Assembly (NCBI GenBank): GCA_015680685.1
Contig: MNCI01023457.1
Span: 1,279,654-1,343,653, forward strand
From: Gnetum montanum
Taxonomy: Eukaryota; Streptophyta; Gnetopsida; Gnetales; Gnetaceae
Length of the DNA stretch: 64,000 nt
Direction of reading: 5' to 3'
Shown: positions 33,310 to 46,151 of the stretch, one piece after another
Numbering within the stretch: position 1 is the first letter of the stretch
Layout: every line of letters starts with the position of its first letter
The notes under the pieces: model-generated
Databases searched by the model: none
Seen by the model: only the letters and a program-made list of their open reading frames with translations
What the model was told of the DNA's origin: nothing
Made by a program: the position numbers and the translations under genes

Positions 33310-34997
33310 GTGGTAAAACCTAATAAACCATTCTCATCTACCACACCTACAAATAATCCATTTGGCCCTAATGATGGACATTTTGATGGTAGCTTCCAAT
33401 TCGCCAAATGACATGTAGTTATCCTTGTGTTGCATCCAATGCTATATACAACTACTCATTACGCTACATCCACACTCATACAGTCATAGCCATTCAACTC
33501 ACAACATTGTTGATGGATAAATTTTGGACACAGAAACCCCCAAAAAACTCATTTCAAGAGTCTATTGCCTAGGGTGCCTCTCATATGGGTATGGAAACCT
33601 AGGAATAGTCTCAGGTAGAAGAGCAATGTGGTGTTTCATAAAATGTAACATTTAATAGTGTAAGTAAATTAAATAACTTTAATAGGTAAATAATAGTCCC
33701 AAAATAACTTGGTAGAGAAATGATTATCGACTTTAAAATTTCAACAAGAAAACTTATGCATTAATGAAACGTGAAATGAAAAGTGTGAAATAGCTAAAAA
33801 CTTGAACAAAGATTAACTAGAGTTTTGAAGACACACAAGTTCTGTGTTTAAACCATAAAATAGAGACCAAAGTTACAAAAATTTAAAAATAGTAGTATAA
33901 ATAAAGACTTAGCTCAAAAATGATCACTAAATAGAAAAAATTCTTATGCAACCTTGTCCACCCATGCCTACAAGAAGCACATCTTCTCTAACAAGTTTGC
34001 AACCTTTGGCTTTCGAATCTGGTTACTGTTCCACATCGAAATCCCTTTGGGAGTGCCACCAAACAAGTAATGAAATGAGAAAGAACCCAAGGCTTTCCCC
34101 TCTATGTCTAGCCTTGAAAATCCCCCCTTGTTTCCTTTGGCCTTAGGAATTTTTCCAAACTGAATTGGCCCCTTACCCTCTTCTACCTCCACTACTTCCA
34201 ACTAGACCTTCACATCATTAGCCCCAGGTGATAGCATAATCAAAAGAAATATTTATGTTACTTTGGTAAAAAAAAATGGAAGGGAAAAGGAAGACAGAGG
34301 CCTTGGGCTTGTAACAACAACCTCAAACAATGATCACTTGATACCACCGAGTGCATAATGGGCATGGCTACTAAACACTCATGCACACAAAATGCCATGG
34401 GAGAGAATAATAAAAAAAATAGAAGGACTTAAGAAATAAAATAGGCACATGGTTTTTGACATGCATTTAATGATAGCCCATGTGAGGCATCAACCAAGGC
34501 ATAGGAGCAATCACTACCCATGCATAGTTGGTGGTAGTGGTAGGAAAACATAATGCTAGTGCCATAGAGGCCACCACCCATGCAAAAAATAGTAGTAGCC
34601 ACCACCCACATAGAAAATGGCAACACCCACCAATCACATGAAGAAAACAACACCTCCCATTACCCAACACAATGTGGGCTATGTAATGGCTACAAGAACA
34701 TGCATCTAGAAAAATAGCAAGGAACAACACCCAGATGTTGCTTTACGACATCAATTCTCATTTGTGTTGTTAACTATAGGGATGGAACTCCAAAATATTC
34801 TTTCATTCAGAGGAATTAAATATTTTTAGCATTTCCCAAGCATATAGACTTCAAAATGAATTACTTTTCTTAATGCTAGGAGTCAAGGATAGTCTAGAAA
34901 TCGTGAAAGAGAATAGTGACAAACTAATCCTTCTACCAACCAGCTAACTAGAAAGAAAGAATGGTAAAAAATAATAATTTTTGCATATGAAAAAATT
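33310..34997. other. unassigned sequence between two copia elements
   Basis: No domain recognised. A minus-strand open stretch at 34201-33968 (VEVEEGKGPIQFGKIPKAKG) has no family I know. A CCACCCA-rich segment lies at 34560-34680. At 34330-34346 the minus strand reads TGGTATCAAGTGATCAT, possibly a worn PBS, without other support. Confidence 0.35.
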
Positions 34998-35103
34998 GTA
35001 GTTTGCTTGACATCACAATCATGCTTATTCCCCATGCTTCTATTGGAATTGTATTTTGCTTAACACCACAATCATTCTTATTCCCCATGCTTCTATTGGA
35101 ATT
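34998..35103. repeat. 53-bp tandem duplication
   Basis: 34998-35050 and 35051-35103 are two head-to-tail units sharing CTTATTCCCCATGCTTCTAT and most other positions. Confidence 0.9.
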
Positions 35104-35194
35104 TACAAATCTGTATGCTTGATTGTTGGTGTTGTAGAAAAACATGATGTGTCTTCACATTGGCATAGAGGGATTATGCTAGTGATGTAGTTGG

Positions 35195-36760
35195 AATAGG
35201 AACAAAAAAATGGATTTAGATGGTTAAGGACTGATGTAGTTCATCAAGAGGCTTGATGAAGGCATTAGCAAGTTGACCATCTATCCCAATATATTCTAAC
35301 TTTATATGTCCAAGTTGAGCAGGTTCTCAAATTAAATGATGTTAAATTTCAATATGCTTAGTACAAGAATTTTGAATAGGTTTTTAGTCATTTTGATAGT
35401 ACTATTGTTGTCTTAAAAAATGAGTGTCTGATCAAATTTGATTCCTACATCCTTGAGAGTTTTTCATCCATAAAATTTATGCACAATAACTCCCATTTGA
35501 AATATATTCTACTTCTATTGTAGATAGTGTTGTAGAGTTTTACTTCTTATTTTCCAAAGATATGAGACTTTCTCCTAGAAAGAAATAATTTTCACTTGTG
35601 CTTTAGTGACCATCTATATAACCTAGAAAATTGCATTACAATACTTGACAAGATCAAGTGTAGAGGCCTTTGAATACCAAAGTTATCAATTAGTAGTATC
35701 TTTTAAATAATGAAAAATTTATTTAATTTTGTTTAAATGTGATTCTTTGGGATTATTTTGATACCTCACACATATTTCAACACTTAAAGTTATATCAGTC
35801 CTATTGGTAGTTAAGCATAGTAAGCTACAAATCATACCTCTAAAGAGATTGAGATCAATAGATTTTTCTTGTTCATCTTTGTTAAACTTGAAGTGTGCAA
35901 CCAAAGGTATTTTCCTTGATTTTACATCATCCAAGTTAAATCTTTATAATAGATCTTTGATGTGCTTAGTTTGAAAGATGATGATCCCACCTTTATTTTG
36001 GTTAATTTGAAATCCAATGAAGTTGTTGAGTTCTTCCATCATGCTCATTTCAAATTCTGTTTTCATAAGATCTGAAAACTTCTTGCATATAATCTCATTA
36101 GTAGCTCCAAATATAATATCATTAACATACATTTGTAAAATGATTAAATCTTTAAATTCTCATTTAAGAAACAAAGTAACATTAGCCCTACCTCTTTTAA
36201 AACCATTAGGCATGAGATGTTTTGAGATTTTGCCATACCAAGCTTTAGGAGCTTGTTTGAGCCCATAGAGATCCTTTTTCAATTTGACAACATAATTTGG
36301 ATGAATAGGATCCAAAAATCCTTTACGTTGCTCAATATATTCTTCCTCTTGAATAGTTTCATTTAAAAAGGTACTTTTACATCCATTTCATACAACATGA
36401 TCCCTTTAAAACTTGCATAGGCTAAAAGAAGTCTAATTGACTTAATTCTAGCCATAAGAGCAAAAGTTTCATCAAAATTAATTTCCTCTTGCTGATTATA
36501 TCCTATGGCAAAAAATCTAGCTTTAATCTTGATAATATTCTCATTTTCATCTATCTTGTTTCTAAATGCTCATTTTTTTCCAATAATCTACTTGTGATTG
36601 GGTTTAGGAGTTAATTCCCACACATCATTTCTAATGAATTGATTTACTTTTCTTGCATGGCTAAAATCCATCCTTCTTTTGTTTCTTTCTCTCTAAAATT
36701 TTTGGGCTCAAGTTGTGAAAGATAGACAACATATGTGCATATTTCTTTTTTTTTTAACTC
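35195..36760 (-). pseudogene. RT and RNase H of the minus-strand copia element
   Basis: The RT active site reads MYVNDIIFGATNEIICKKFS (YVND for the usual YVDD) and is followed by EFEMSMMEELNNFIGFQI. The C-terminal block reads GMICSLLCLTTNRTDI. RNase H remnants further down include DNNSTIK and a final LEYIGIDGQLANAFIKPLDE before the end near 35195. Upstream, 36140-36700 carries more RT wording, including FAKSSKGLYGLKQAP-like remains, with frameshifts. The Asp-to-Asn change in the active site means that this copy is inactive. Confidence 0.85.
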
Positions 36761-37740
36761 CTAGTTTGGATTCCATCTTTTACTTGTCCAATAACATCAT
36801 TAAGAGAGTGTGATCTATGGAATCTAGACATTTTGAGCTACGTTGGATAAGTATACTCATGCTTACTTTCTATTTCAAAATCCTTATTAGTTTGCATGGA
36901 GAAAGTGTTAGATATCTTTTGGATAAGAACTTCATCATCTGAATATAGAGTTGAATCATTACTATCATCTATTTTAACATTTATAGTTTCCTCCACTATG
37001 TTGTTTCTTTTGTTGAACACTTTGTAAGGCCCAGTTGAATATCCTAGAAATATTCCCTCATCAACTTTGGAATAAAATTTTCTCAAAGCATCTTTGTCAT
37101 TTAGAATATAGAATTTTGAGAAAGTAACCAACTAATGCCTTTCTATGAGTCCATAAGTCATACAGAGTTTTAGAAGTAAATCTTCTTACCAGAACTATGT
37201 TAAAGACATAGCATGCTATGTTGATTGCTTCAACCCAAAAGTGATAAGAAATATTTTTATCATTCAAGGTTATTTTCCCCATTTCATTTAAAATCTTATT
37301 TTTTCTTTCTACAACATCATTCTAATGAGTCATGCAAGCTGAAAATTAATGTTGAATCCCATTCATCTAATAATGATATTCAAATTTGGCATTTTTAAAC
37401 TATCTCCGATTGTCACTTCTAATGGCTTTGATACCATATCCCTTTTTGTTTTGTATTTAATTACAAATTCTCATGAAATGATCAAATGCTTCATCTTTAT
37501 GATACAAAAAGAAACCCAAGTCAAACAAAAGAAATCATCAAAAATGATTAAATAATACCTTTTCTTTCCCAAACTAAGAGTTTAAGAGGGACCAAACAAG
37601 TCCATGCAAAGCAATTCTAAAGGAAGAGAGGTGGAGATGCAATTTCTCTTGCCAAATCTTACCCTTGTTTGCTTTTCTTTGTAATTAGTTTCACAAGTAT
37701 TCAAGGAAAAATCCTTAAGTTTGGGAAACCCTCTAACCAT
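36761..37740 (-). pseudogene. integrase of the minus-strand copia element
   Basis: Blocks in order on the minus strand: NDVVERKNKILNEMGKI near 37310, FWVEAINIACYVFNIVLVRR, LYDLWTHRKALVGYF, and SKVDEGIFLGYSTGPYKVFN followed by EETINVKIDD. They are the C-terminal half of copia integrase and the link to RT. The upstream core (about 37380-37560) is strongly decayed. Confidence 0.8.
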
Positions 37741-38930
37741 ATATTTCAAGACAAGGGTTTGACGAATGTCTTTGTTGATGTACCTAGTATCTTATGCCAC
37801 ATGTGAACATCATTTGTATTGCTAATCAAGCACTTGGATTCAAGTTTAGGGTTATCTCAAAAAATAGTAGTATAAACATTTGCTTTTATGTTTCCATTAA
37901 TAACTATTCTAGACATTAAATTTCCTACTTTACAAGTATCTTTAGAGAAGGTAACATCAAAATTTGAATCACCAAGTCAATTAACACTAACAAGATTATG
38001 TTTAAGACCTTTAATATACTTGTTTAATAGTAGGCTAATCCTTACCTTTAGTTGAACTAATACCTTTAATTTGAGCTTCCATGTTATCTTTGAAGGTGAT
38101 AGTTCTACAATTTTGTTCTAAGAAATGTATAAATTGAGATTTATCTCCTGTCATATGTCTTGAACATTCATTGTCGATGTACCAAGTGCTCCTTTTTACA
38201 GTAGAGAATGCAACTTGTGCTATCATCCCTTTTTTAGAAATCTTATCTTTTTGCATCCAAACTTTCTTTTCCTATAACACATATTTTCTAGACTATTTCA
38301 GAAAAGACCAAGTATAGTGTTTTAATCATTAATAATAGAAATACTAAATATGTCCAATTTTTCCACAATAGAAATAAACCATTTTCATAAATTTAGCTAA
38401 ATGATCAAACCTTGAAGAGTATTTTCATAAATTATGCTTTGATGTGAGGATAGATTGTATTTTAACCTATATCCTTATTTTGAATATGTCTTTCATATCT
38501 AAGTTTTATGTTTGATAAATCCTTATTAGTCTGCTCAACAACAGTTGTTAGCTTTTGAACCTCAACCATTAAGTTTGAGTTCTCTTTCTTAAGATATGAA
38601 CAATTATAATTAAATTCTATTATTTTTATTTCTTTATAATGTAAAGTCTCTTCCATTTTTAAGCATAAATTTTGAAAGAACATTACCTCATTACAGAGTA
38701 TCTCATACCTTTCTCTCAAAGTAATCTCATCTTCTTTAGCTTCAACATAAGATATTAAGTCATTGATGGGTTCTTAATTTGCCAAGGCTAATCATGAATA
38801 ATGTGAATCTTTAGTTGTATAACTAGTATCTTCTTCATCATTCCAACTTGTATAGATGTCCATTATTCTAAGTTCTTCACTAGACTCTTATTCTTGTATC
38901 CTACAAGTACAAGGACTTTTGGAGGCCATT
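37741..38930 (-). pseudogene. gag, protease and pre-integrase part of the minus-strand copia element
   Basis: Protease: STWYIDNECSRHMTGDKSQF (38200-38130) with Asp kept but the DSG Ser-Gly changed to Asn-Glu. Pre-integrase: MWHKILGTSTKTFVK near 37810 and WLEGFPNL. Gag: a coiled-coil-like open stretch (38719-38462, RERYEILCNEVMFFQNLCL and KIEFNYNCSYLKKENSNLM-like wording), with a possible start MASKSPCTC near 38927. The coiled coil after the zinc part is typical of SIRE-type copia elements; assignment to that group is inference. Confidence 0.75.
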
Positions 38931-39177
38931 TAAACTCTTCCACTACATATCTAGCATTCCATAGAGGAGGTATCATGATCAAAAGCATTAGATAGCTTAC
39001 CTATTATCTTAAATTTTCTATATATGGTTGAGTGCAACTGTCCAAAATGAATTCAATGAATTCTTACATTCTAACTTTCTAGTGTATGAATTTGAACCCA
39101 TCTAACACTAGTAGCTTGATGAAATAAACTCCCTTCATAGTTCACTCCTGAGTTGTTATGCTCAAACTCAAGAGTTT

Positions 39178-39192
39178 CAAGCTTCGATACTA
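39178..39192 (-). other. worn primer binding site of the minus-strand copia element
   Basis: The minus strand reads TAGTATCGAAGCTTG, three transitions away from the initiator-Met site TGGTATCAGAGCTTG, two bases from a TG/CA border. Confidence 0.5.
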
Positions 39193-39194
39193 CT

Positions 39195-40000
39195 TGAATA
39201 TTGAGAACTTAGAAAGGGGATTAAATAAGTTCCACCAATTAAAAACAAAACTTCACTTATATGTACATGGTTTTCTAACTTGGGTACTTTCACACTTGAA
39301 GGGTAGAATCATTGCATACATCTAGACATTATTTCTTTAAAAATGTATTTTCAAGGGTACCACAACCTTTATAAAGGTTGACATCCACAAGGGATGTTTT
39401 AACATAGAAACACACATAGTCCCATAAGGTCCCAACAAGCTCAAAAGGTGTCATCTTGTAGAAAGCACATCAATCTCGTAGGGCTTAAAAAGAAAGAAGA
39501 GATAGATCAAGGAGAAAATGTAACTATAATTATAGATTCCTTGGTTTGAGGATCTCAACAATTACACTACTTAACAAAAGATAAGAACTAAAGTATAAAA
39601 ATAATTTTCAAGATGTATACGATGAAGGTCAATTCACATGAATAGTACTTACATTTTTCATCAAGATATAATCTACATTTATATCCTTTATCATTGTCAA
39701 ATGATCATTGAAATTTATACAATGACTAGTTGGGATGTCTTGCATGAGCTTAAGATGTCTTGCTAAGAAACTAAAACTTGCAAGTGGGATGTCTCACATG
39801 AGACATCTTAACTAGGACATCTTAGCAACACTTGGAACATCTACTATTTTTCTAGGACATCTGGCCTAAAACTAAGCTTTGTAATTGGGAAATCCTACTA
39901 CAGAATGAGATGTCTTAGTAGACACTAGGTGATCTTCTTTGGACTTCTAGACATATTTCATCCTTGTAAATCCTTCCAAGTCTTTGTACGCATTTTTAAT
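39195..40000 (-). repeat. 5' LTR of the minus-strand copia element (outer end uncertain)
   Basis: It is bounded inside by the PBS. On the minus strand a TATAAAT box lies near 39679-39686, and the region upstream of it (39737-39915) holds eight copies of GATGTC(T) in both orientations. The far end is not defined because the matching 3' LTR left of 35195 could not be recognised. Confidence 0.5.
39737..39915. promoter_or_regulatory. cluster of GATGTCT words in both orientations
   Basis: GGGATGTCTTGC, AAGATGTCTTGC, GGGATGTCTCAC, GAGACATCTT, AGGACATCTTA, GGAACATCTA, AGGACATCTG and GAGATGTCTTAG occur in about 180 bases. A 20-bp near-palindrome GATGTCTCACATGAGACATC is at 39788-39807. It lies upstream of the putative LTR TATA box, so it may be a U3 enhancer array. 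Confidence 0.55.
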
Positions 40001-43000
40001 CTTTTAGTACTCTAATTTTCCACTAACGTTCTAGGCTTTATCTCATCATATGTCTTCCTTAGTCCTACAAAAACTTGCAATCACATTTTCGAATTCTCTT
40101 CATTTTCTAAGGTTTCTGCATATCAAAAGGTCAATAAAACATACCAAAGATTTCTCAAAACTTAAAAAGGATGGAGAAGGTGTTGTCTTAGATGAAGAGA
40201 AGCAATCTTAAGAATTAGTCGGACTAAAACAAAAAAATAAACATCATGTGCTCTAATCTTGATTTAGCAAATAGAGTGGAGGAGTTGAAAATGATGGAGT
40301 TATAGGGAAATAAAAAAAACTTTGCAGTCCAAGAATTCTATGCTCCATGAAGAGCTAAACATGGTGTAGAAAAGAGTTAAAAATTGATAGAGGAAAAGAA
40401 CACATTGGTTGACATATTCAATGAGGAGAAAGAAAGATTAAATAACATGATGATTAGTTTACAAGAATAGTTGGTGAAATTCACAAACCATTATAAGTAA
40501 TTGGTACAAACATTTATTCAGTAGGTTGTGAATTATCATCTATCGCCACCATGTACCCATCATAGCTTCTAGTTGCATACAATGAAATAAGGGACAAAAT
40601 CCTTAAAAAGTATTCTATTCTAGTATCATTGGATCCTACTACTAATATTCTAGCATTATAGCCTAAGAAACTTCTAGTTCCTATGGAGTCCATAATGAAG
40701 GATACCAATCTAGAGTCATAGGATGAATCCTCTTCCAACGTATATGAAAGTCTTTTAAGTGTAAATATAAATACTTATCTTGCTTGATGGTTCAATCTTC
40801 TAAATATTTTCTTGTTTGTAAATGTATATTGTTAATACCTTCATTTGATAGTGATTTTTTTATGTTTGTTTACCATGTCATGTATATATTTATTTTTTGT
40901 GCTTCAATTATCTCTTATGTTATAATAAATTTTGAAGGAGACAATTATCCTTAATGTCTCTAGTCATTTTCCTTTGCATTCTAGGAGACATTTATTAATC
41001 GAAATAATTTATAACATAATTTGGAAAAAGAAATATGCTCATAGTCATGTTATAATTTATAATTTATTGCTTTACTAATTAGAAATATAGTTACTTTGGT
41101 CATACAGTTCTCATTATGAAATTCATTATGTAAAGATAATTCCACATATAGTGTTACTCCATAATTATTAACAATGAATACAAATGTGTAATTTGTGTAA
41201 TGTTACGAAGAATAGTAATAAAGTAACATTTTATTAGTTATTCTATAAAAATCATGGAATGGTATTTAGAAATTAAAGTACATCATTGTTTTATATACAC
41301 CATTTACACTATATTATGTAAGACAATGAACATTTATATACACCATTACAATGTACAACACTACCATGATGTTGGTATATTATACTACTTATTAGTTAAA
41401 ACTTGTTATAAGTGATTTTATTATTTATGTCTCTTAGTTAATTTTAACCACTCATCATGTTTATTCATTTTGGTAACATGACTATTCCTCATAACCTATA
41501 TTTGTGTTGATTCTAGTTCATTCATACAATATAATAGAACTAGAGGAATGTTATATATTAACTTCCATCTCTATTTTATGTTGAACTATTTAAGTATAAC
41601 TTGAATACTTAATACCATGGCTATTAAAACATTCATGATGACTATATTATAATTTAAATATACTTTTTAAAATCAATTGTTTTTAGTTTTCTTAAACCTA
41701 ATGATCAAAATATCATATAACTTAAAAAATAAGTTGTACATCAAGAAAGAATTCATAGTAGTCTGAAATTTCACAAGGAATCATCAATCTAAATACAAAA
41801 GGAAAAAAGCCAAGAATCTACCTACTAGTCATTTTCTGTTTCAAAGATAGAAATTTGGTACCACATGTCTAAAAGTAAGTGAAGATATGAAAGATAAAAT
41901 TACTAAACCCCAATCAATTACTGAAATTAGAATGGGACATGATGGAGAATCTTATCTAAATTTTGAAAATAGATTTCTAGTTAATCTTAAAATACTAGTT
42001 CATAAGGATCTATGGATGGGCATTAATCATGCTTCCATTTCATACAAAACATTGTTCCAATTCCTAAGAATAGACTTTTCAAACCCTAACTCATCACAAA
42101 AAATGATAAAATAATTAAAATTAAGTATTATTTGATTTACAACAAAAAAAACATGTCTCATTGTACATTAAATATTAATAGTTCTAATTTCAAAAATGAT
42201 AAACAATGGAGAAAGATCATACAACACAAAAAAGTATTTTGAATTATCCCACACATAATAAGGGAAACAAGCACACTATATCAAGAGCACTTCCAACTAC
42301 ATAATGTAAAATGTTATATTATATAATTATGTGAAAGAAATCCTTACTAGGGAAGCATATTAAGATCTTTGTACCCTAGCCTAGGAAACTCAAATCATAG
42401 CATCACTTAGAACTCATTTCATATAATGTAGTAGAGAAAAGAATCCTAAAGAGGAAGTTAATAGTATTATCAAATAATATGTGAGGTTTAAAGTAAAATA
42501 AGAATCTAAAGTTCTAAATATATCCAACACCAACAGACATATTGATGCATCATAGATATGAAGAAATTTAGCATAGTGAACCAAATTAAGATGTCATAGG
42601 AAAAGTATATATGAAGGATATGAAGATGAGAAGGATAGGTTATGTTGAGATGGTAGTTCATTGATTGTCATAGAGTAGCTAAGCCAACATATCAATGGAT
42701 TGATAAAGAAGTCTAGAGTGGCCCGACCTACATAAGACTAAGAATAATAATTCTCATAATTATTGTAACTCTGTCATGATCCCACAATGAAAGAAGCTGT
42801 TGCAAGCATATAAAGTTGTAGTACTACTAGAGGAAGAAAAAATTCATTTAAACACAAAAGGTTTTAGAAACTTAGCATAACTTAATATAGAGTCATAACA
42901 AGTTCAAAGATGTTGATACAGTTTACTAAAACCAAATATAGTACTTATTATAGAGTATCTATGATAGCTTATAATTAGTACTAGTTTATAAAATAAATAT

Positions 43001-44079
43001 ACATAATTGTATTCATCACTAAGAGAATTTTTAAGTAGTAAGTAAGACTTGTAATACTCATAACTATAGGAATTATTATAAAGAATAGTTATATTAAAGT
43101 TCAAAGTTACAATTCTTCTTCTAACTTATTTATATCCTGGTATGTTAGAGTTGTCCAATGCATATGCATAAAATGAAATATGATCAAATTTTTGTGACAA
43201 GAGTTAGTCATAGACTAATTTACAATCCCAAATGTGCCTTGATAAATTTTTTTCTCTTAAGACCAAGGCTCTTCATTAGATATAATTAGGTGGTTTGTTA
43301 AAATATGACCACTCTACAAAAAAACCTTACATACATTAAGGTAGTTATTGTAAATGATGGACAATTGAGAGTACTTATGTGATCCTTTTAAAATAATCTT
43401 TTGAACCACATAGATGTCCTCTAACATTTAAATACAAAAGTATGCAACTATGTTAGGAAGCTCTTTTACTATTCTAGATGAATCATTATTTGCTCACCAA
43501 ATAAACATGGAATTTTTTATATGATTACATCAAACCAAAACTTAAGGAAAAGGCTTGGGAGACACAACCAAATAATGAACTAGTGTTTTATCAATATTCT
43601 TTCATTAATCTATTTTTGGTTTTGAAAATATCCTACAATCCATTTCTCCACTTGCATAATAAGATTTTCTATTTTTCATGACAAGGCAGATTTATTCATG
43701 ATCATATCATACTCATGGGTAAAAACAAACAACATTGTATTATCTCAAAGAGTGCTTATCTAAACTAGAGTACCAGTTCATGCATGGGCTACCTAGGATT
43801 GCATGTCCTTCGATAGTAACACATTACTATTGAAGAAGTTAATGAAAGACCATAAAAATTTTTTCCACTAAATAAATAGGACATTTGTAGAAATGGGGAT
43901 TTCTAATTTATTCATGTATCAAAAGACTCAAACTCATCATCTTGCAATTTTGATGATCCACCTTAAACCAAATCTTTTCTCTATAAACTATCTGCAAAGA
44001 ATATGGTTTTGAAATTCCATTCATGGATGTCATGATAAATCTCAAATATTTATAACATATGATGTTATACAATAATAAT
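40001..44079. other. long unassigned AT-rich stretch
   Basis: No retrotransposon domain or RNA gene recognised on either strand. Short open stretches (40514-40738 minus; 41887-42114 plus; 42904-43104 minus) match no family I know. It may contain older relics beyond recognition by eye. Confidence 0.4.
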
Positions 44080-44505
44080 GCAAGACAAAAAATGAAAAGT
44101 AATGTTTTATTGATGTGAAAAAGTATATATGAGTCATACTTTGAGGATTTCTTAGGATTATCTTCCTTCTACATCCATTCCATATAAGCAATCTAGCACT
44201 ACCACCATGGTTAAGTTAATACCTAGCTAAAAGGGATGTTAGTCACCTTCTTATTACACTTTATCTAGCACTCATTGCTCATCTTTATCATCTCTACAAC
44301 TCTATGTTGGCATGACCTCTAATTCCTAGGTATAAATACCTTAGGTCAAATCCCCAAAGGTTACCTTGTCCATTATTATAACATGTCTTTTTGAGTCTTA
44401 TTATAAATTTTCATTTTAGGTCTTATTAAAATAATTACCTCATTTATTATAAAGTGACACCATCTTCATTACATAATGACTCCATTTGAAAATGGGGATA
44501 TAACA
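44080..44505 (+). repeat. LTR-like repeat, copy B
   Basis: Aligns with 1-440 in the same orientation and ends in the same ...TAACA. It contains TAGGTATAAATACC, a possible TATA box. The sequence on its right differs from that right of copy A, so it is a separate or solo copy, or the two LTRs of one element swollen by insertions. Confidence 0.55.
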
Positions 44506-45026
44506 ACTGATCTCCTTTAGCTTTCATTCATCTTTAGAATTTCATATTAAGGATGTTTTTCCATGCTCTAGTGCTTCCTCCATGCTTCAATGCTTTAATG
44601 CTTTGATTTTTCCTTTGAAATGATGTTAGATATTTAAATTTCTCATGTGTATTTTGCAAATAAAATATAAGTGAAAGAATTTATCTAGAAAAATAATCTT
44701 ATTTTATCAATACTTACCTCAATCTCTAAGTAATGACAAGAGGTGAATTAAATATCTATCAATCATTAATCACCAGTCATAACCAATATTACATAATGTA
44801 TAGCATGTCTCTCTGGTTACCTAGGTGAAAGTACAAAAAATCCTTTTTCTCACTTGTATTCCATAAAAATATTTTACTTACCTAAGTAAATAAGAAAAAA
44901 ATAAGAAATAGAAGAAAATTTAAGAAACTTCTTGATATTCATCAACATTTGGGATTAAGGGATGTAGTTATAGTTCTACTATAAGAGCTATATGGTTAGA
45001 TGGCCTTATTTAGGTTGGTAGGACTT
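44506..45026. other. AT-rich spacer, nothing identified
   Basis: No coding block seen; AT-rich. Confidence 0.45.
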
Positions 45027-45344
45027 AATCTTACTTTGCAACCTCTTTCTTAGGAATTAGCTCCAATGACTAGGAAGAATCAGGTACATACCAAATGTAA
45101 TCTAAGGTCTTAACAAAGAAGGATGCTAAGTCATCCTTAATAGTCAAGGTAGCATAATTGGTGAATTGTAGTTCTTGATGAATAATATCCATTAACATCA
45201 TTTGATCTTAAATTTTGGAATACAACTTATCCATTGAAGATTTGAAGCAGGCAAAGCATTCACTAGTCAAGGAAATTGTATGATGAATAGATGGAAACAC
45301 CTTTTTCAAATCATATTTCTCTTTCAAATGCTCTTTCACTCTTC
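45027..45344 (-). pseudogene. unidentified coding relic
   Basis: About 106 codons with only three or so stops read RVKEHLKEKYDLKKVFPSIH, then SLTSECFACFKSSMDKLYSK, then FVKTLDYIWYVPDSS. The composition is protein-like and the frame is continuous, but I do not recognise the family. It could be a piece of another element's gag or of a host gene. Confidence 0.4.
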
Positions 45345-46151
45345 TATAATCTAGAAATTAATAAGAACCACTTCTGATTTTCACTTTGAAGTCTCCATAA
45401 TGGATAATTAGTATTAGGTCAAAACTAGCATAAGTTAGAAATATCTTATTCTTCAAAATTTCCTTGGTCTAGTTAATCAAGTAAGCTATTTAATAAAGTC
45501 TGACATTTTAACATGTTGTATTGATGATAAAATATATGTTGATCACACATACATATCTTCTTGAGGACTATATTTTAAGTACTAATGACAAGGCTTTGTA
45601 GCTTCTTTGCAATCTCAATCATTCTTTCTTCCTCATGACTTGAAGTTCTAGAATTTCAAAAATCATACCTTCTCATCCCCATTCCAACCTTTAAATTAAC
45701 TCAAATTGGGTTCTTTATTAAATATTTTTCAACCATTCATGTTGTAATTCCTACAATAAGTTAGTCTATATGGATTGCAAGAAGAACCATCATAAGTACA
45801 TTTTTTGCTTATAAATACCTTCATATCCAAACTTTTTCAAATCAATTTGAAATTAATATAGAAATTCCTATGGTATAACTTCTTGTAAGCATAAGAAATC
45901 AGCATTCAAATCTTATAAATTTACAAGGATACATGAGTATTGATATTCATGTCATTCCAAGGCTCAAGATGGACATGGTGGATGTCTTTTACTAGCTAGG
46001 ATCCTTGCAAGTGCATTGTATGCTGTAACCTTCATTAATATTCTTATACTATCTCATGGCTCATTTTCTCTCATGGGTATCATACACCTTATCAAGATAA
46101 TATTATGATTATTCATGATTGAAACACCTTAAGGAAAATTCATGTCACAAC
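45345..46151. other. AT-rich spacer left of the second Tat-like element
   Basis: Nothing recognised. No 5-bp duplication matching the right border of the element was found. Confidence 0.4.

Noticed and set aside
34330-34346. Minus-strand TGGTATCAAGTGATCAT as a primer binding site
   Set aside because: Only the first eight bases fit the initiator-Met site, and neither a clear LTR border nor a gag start accompanies it.
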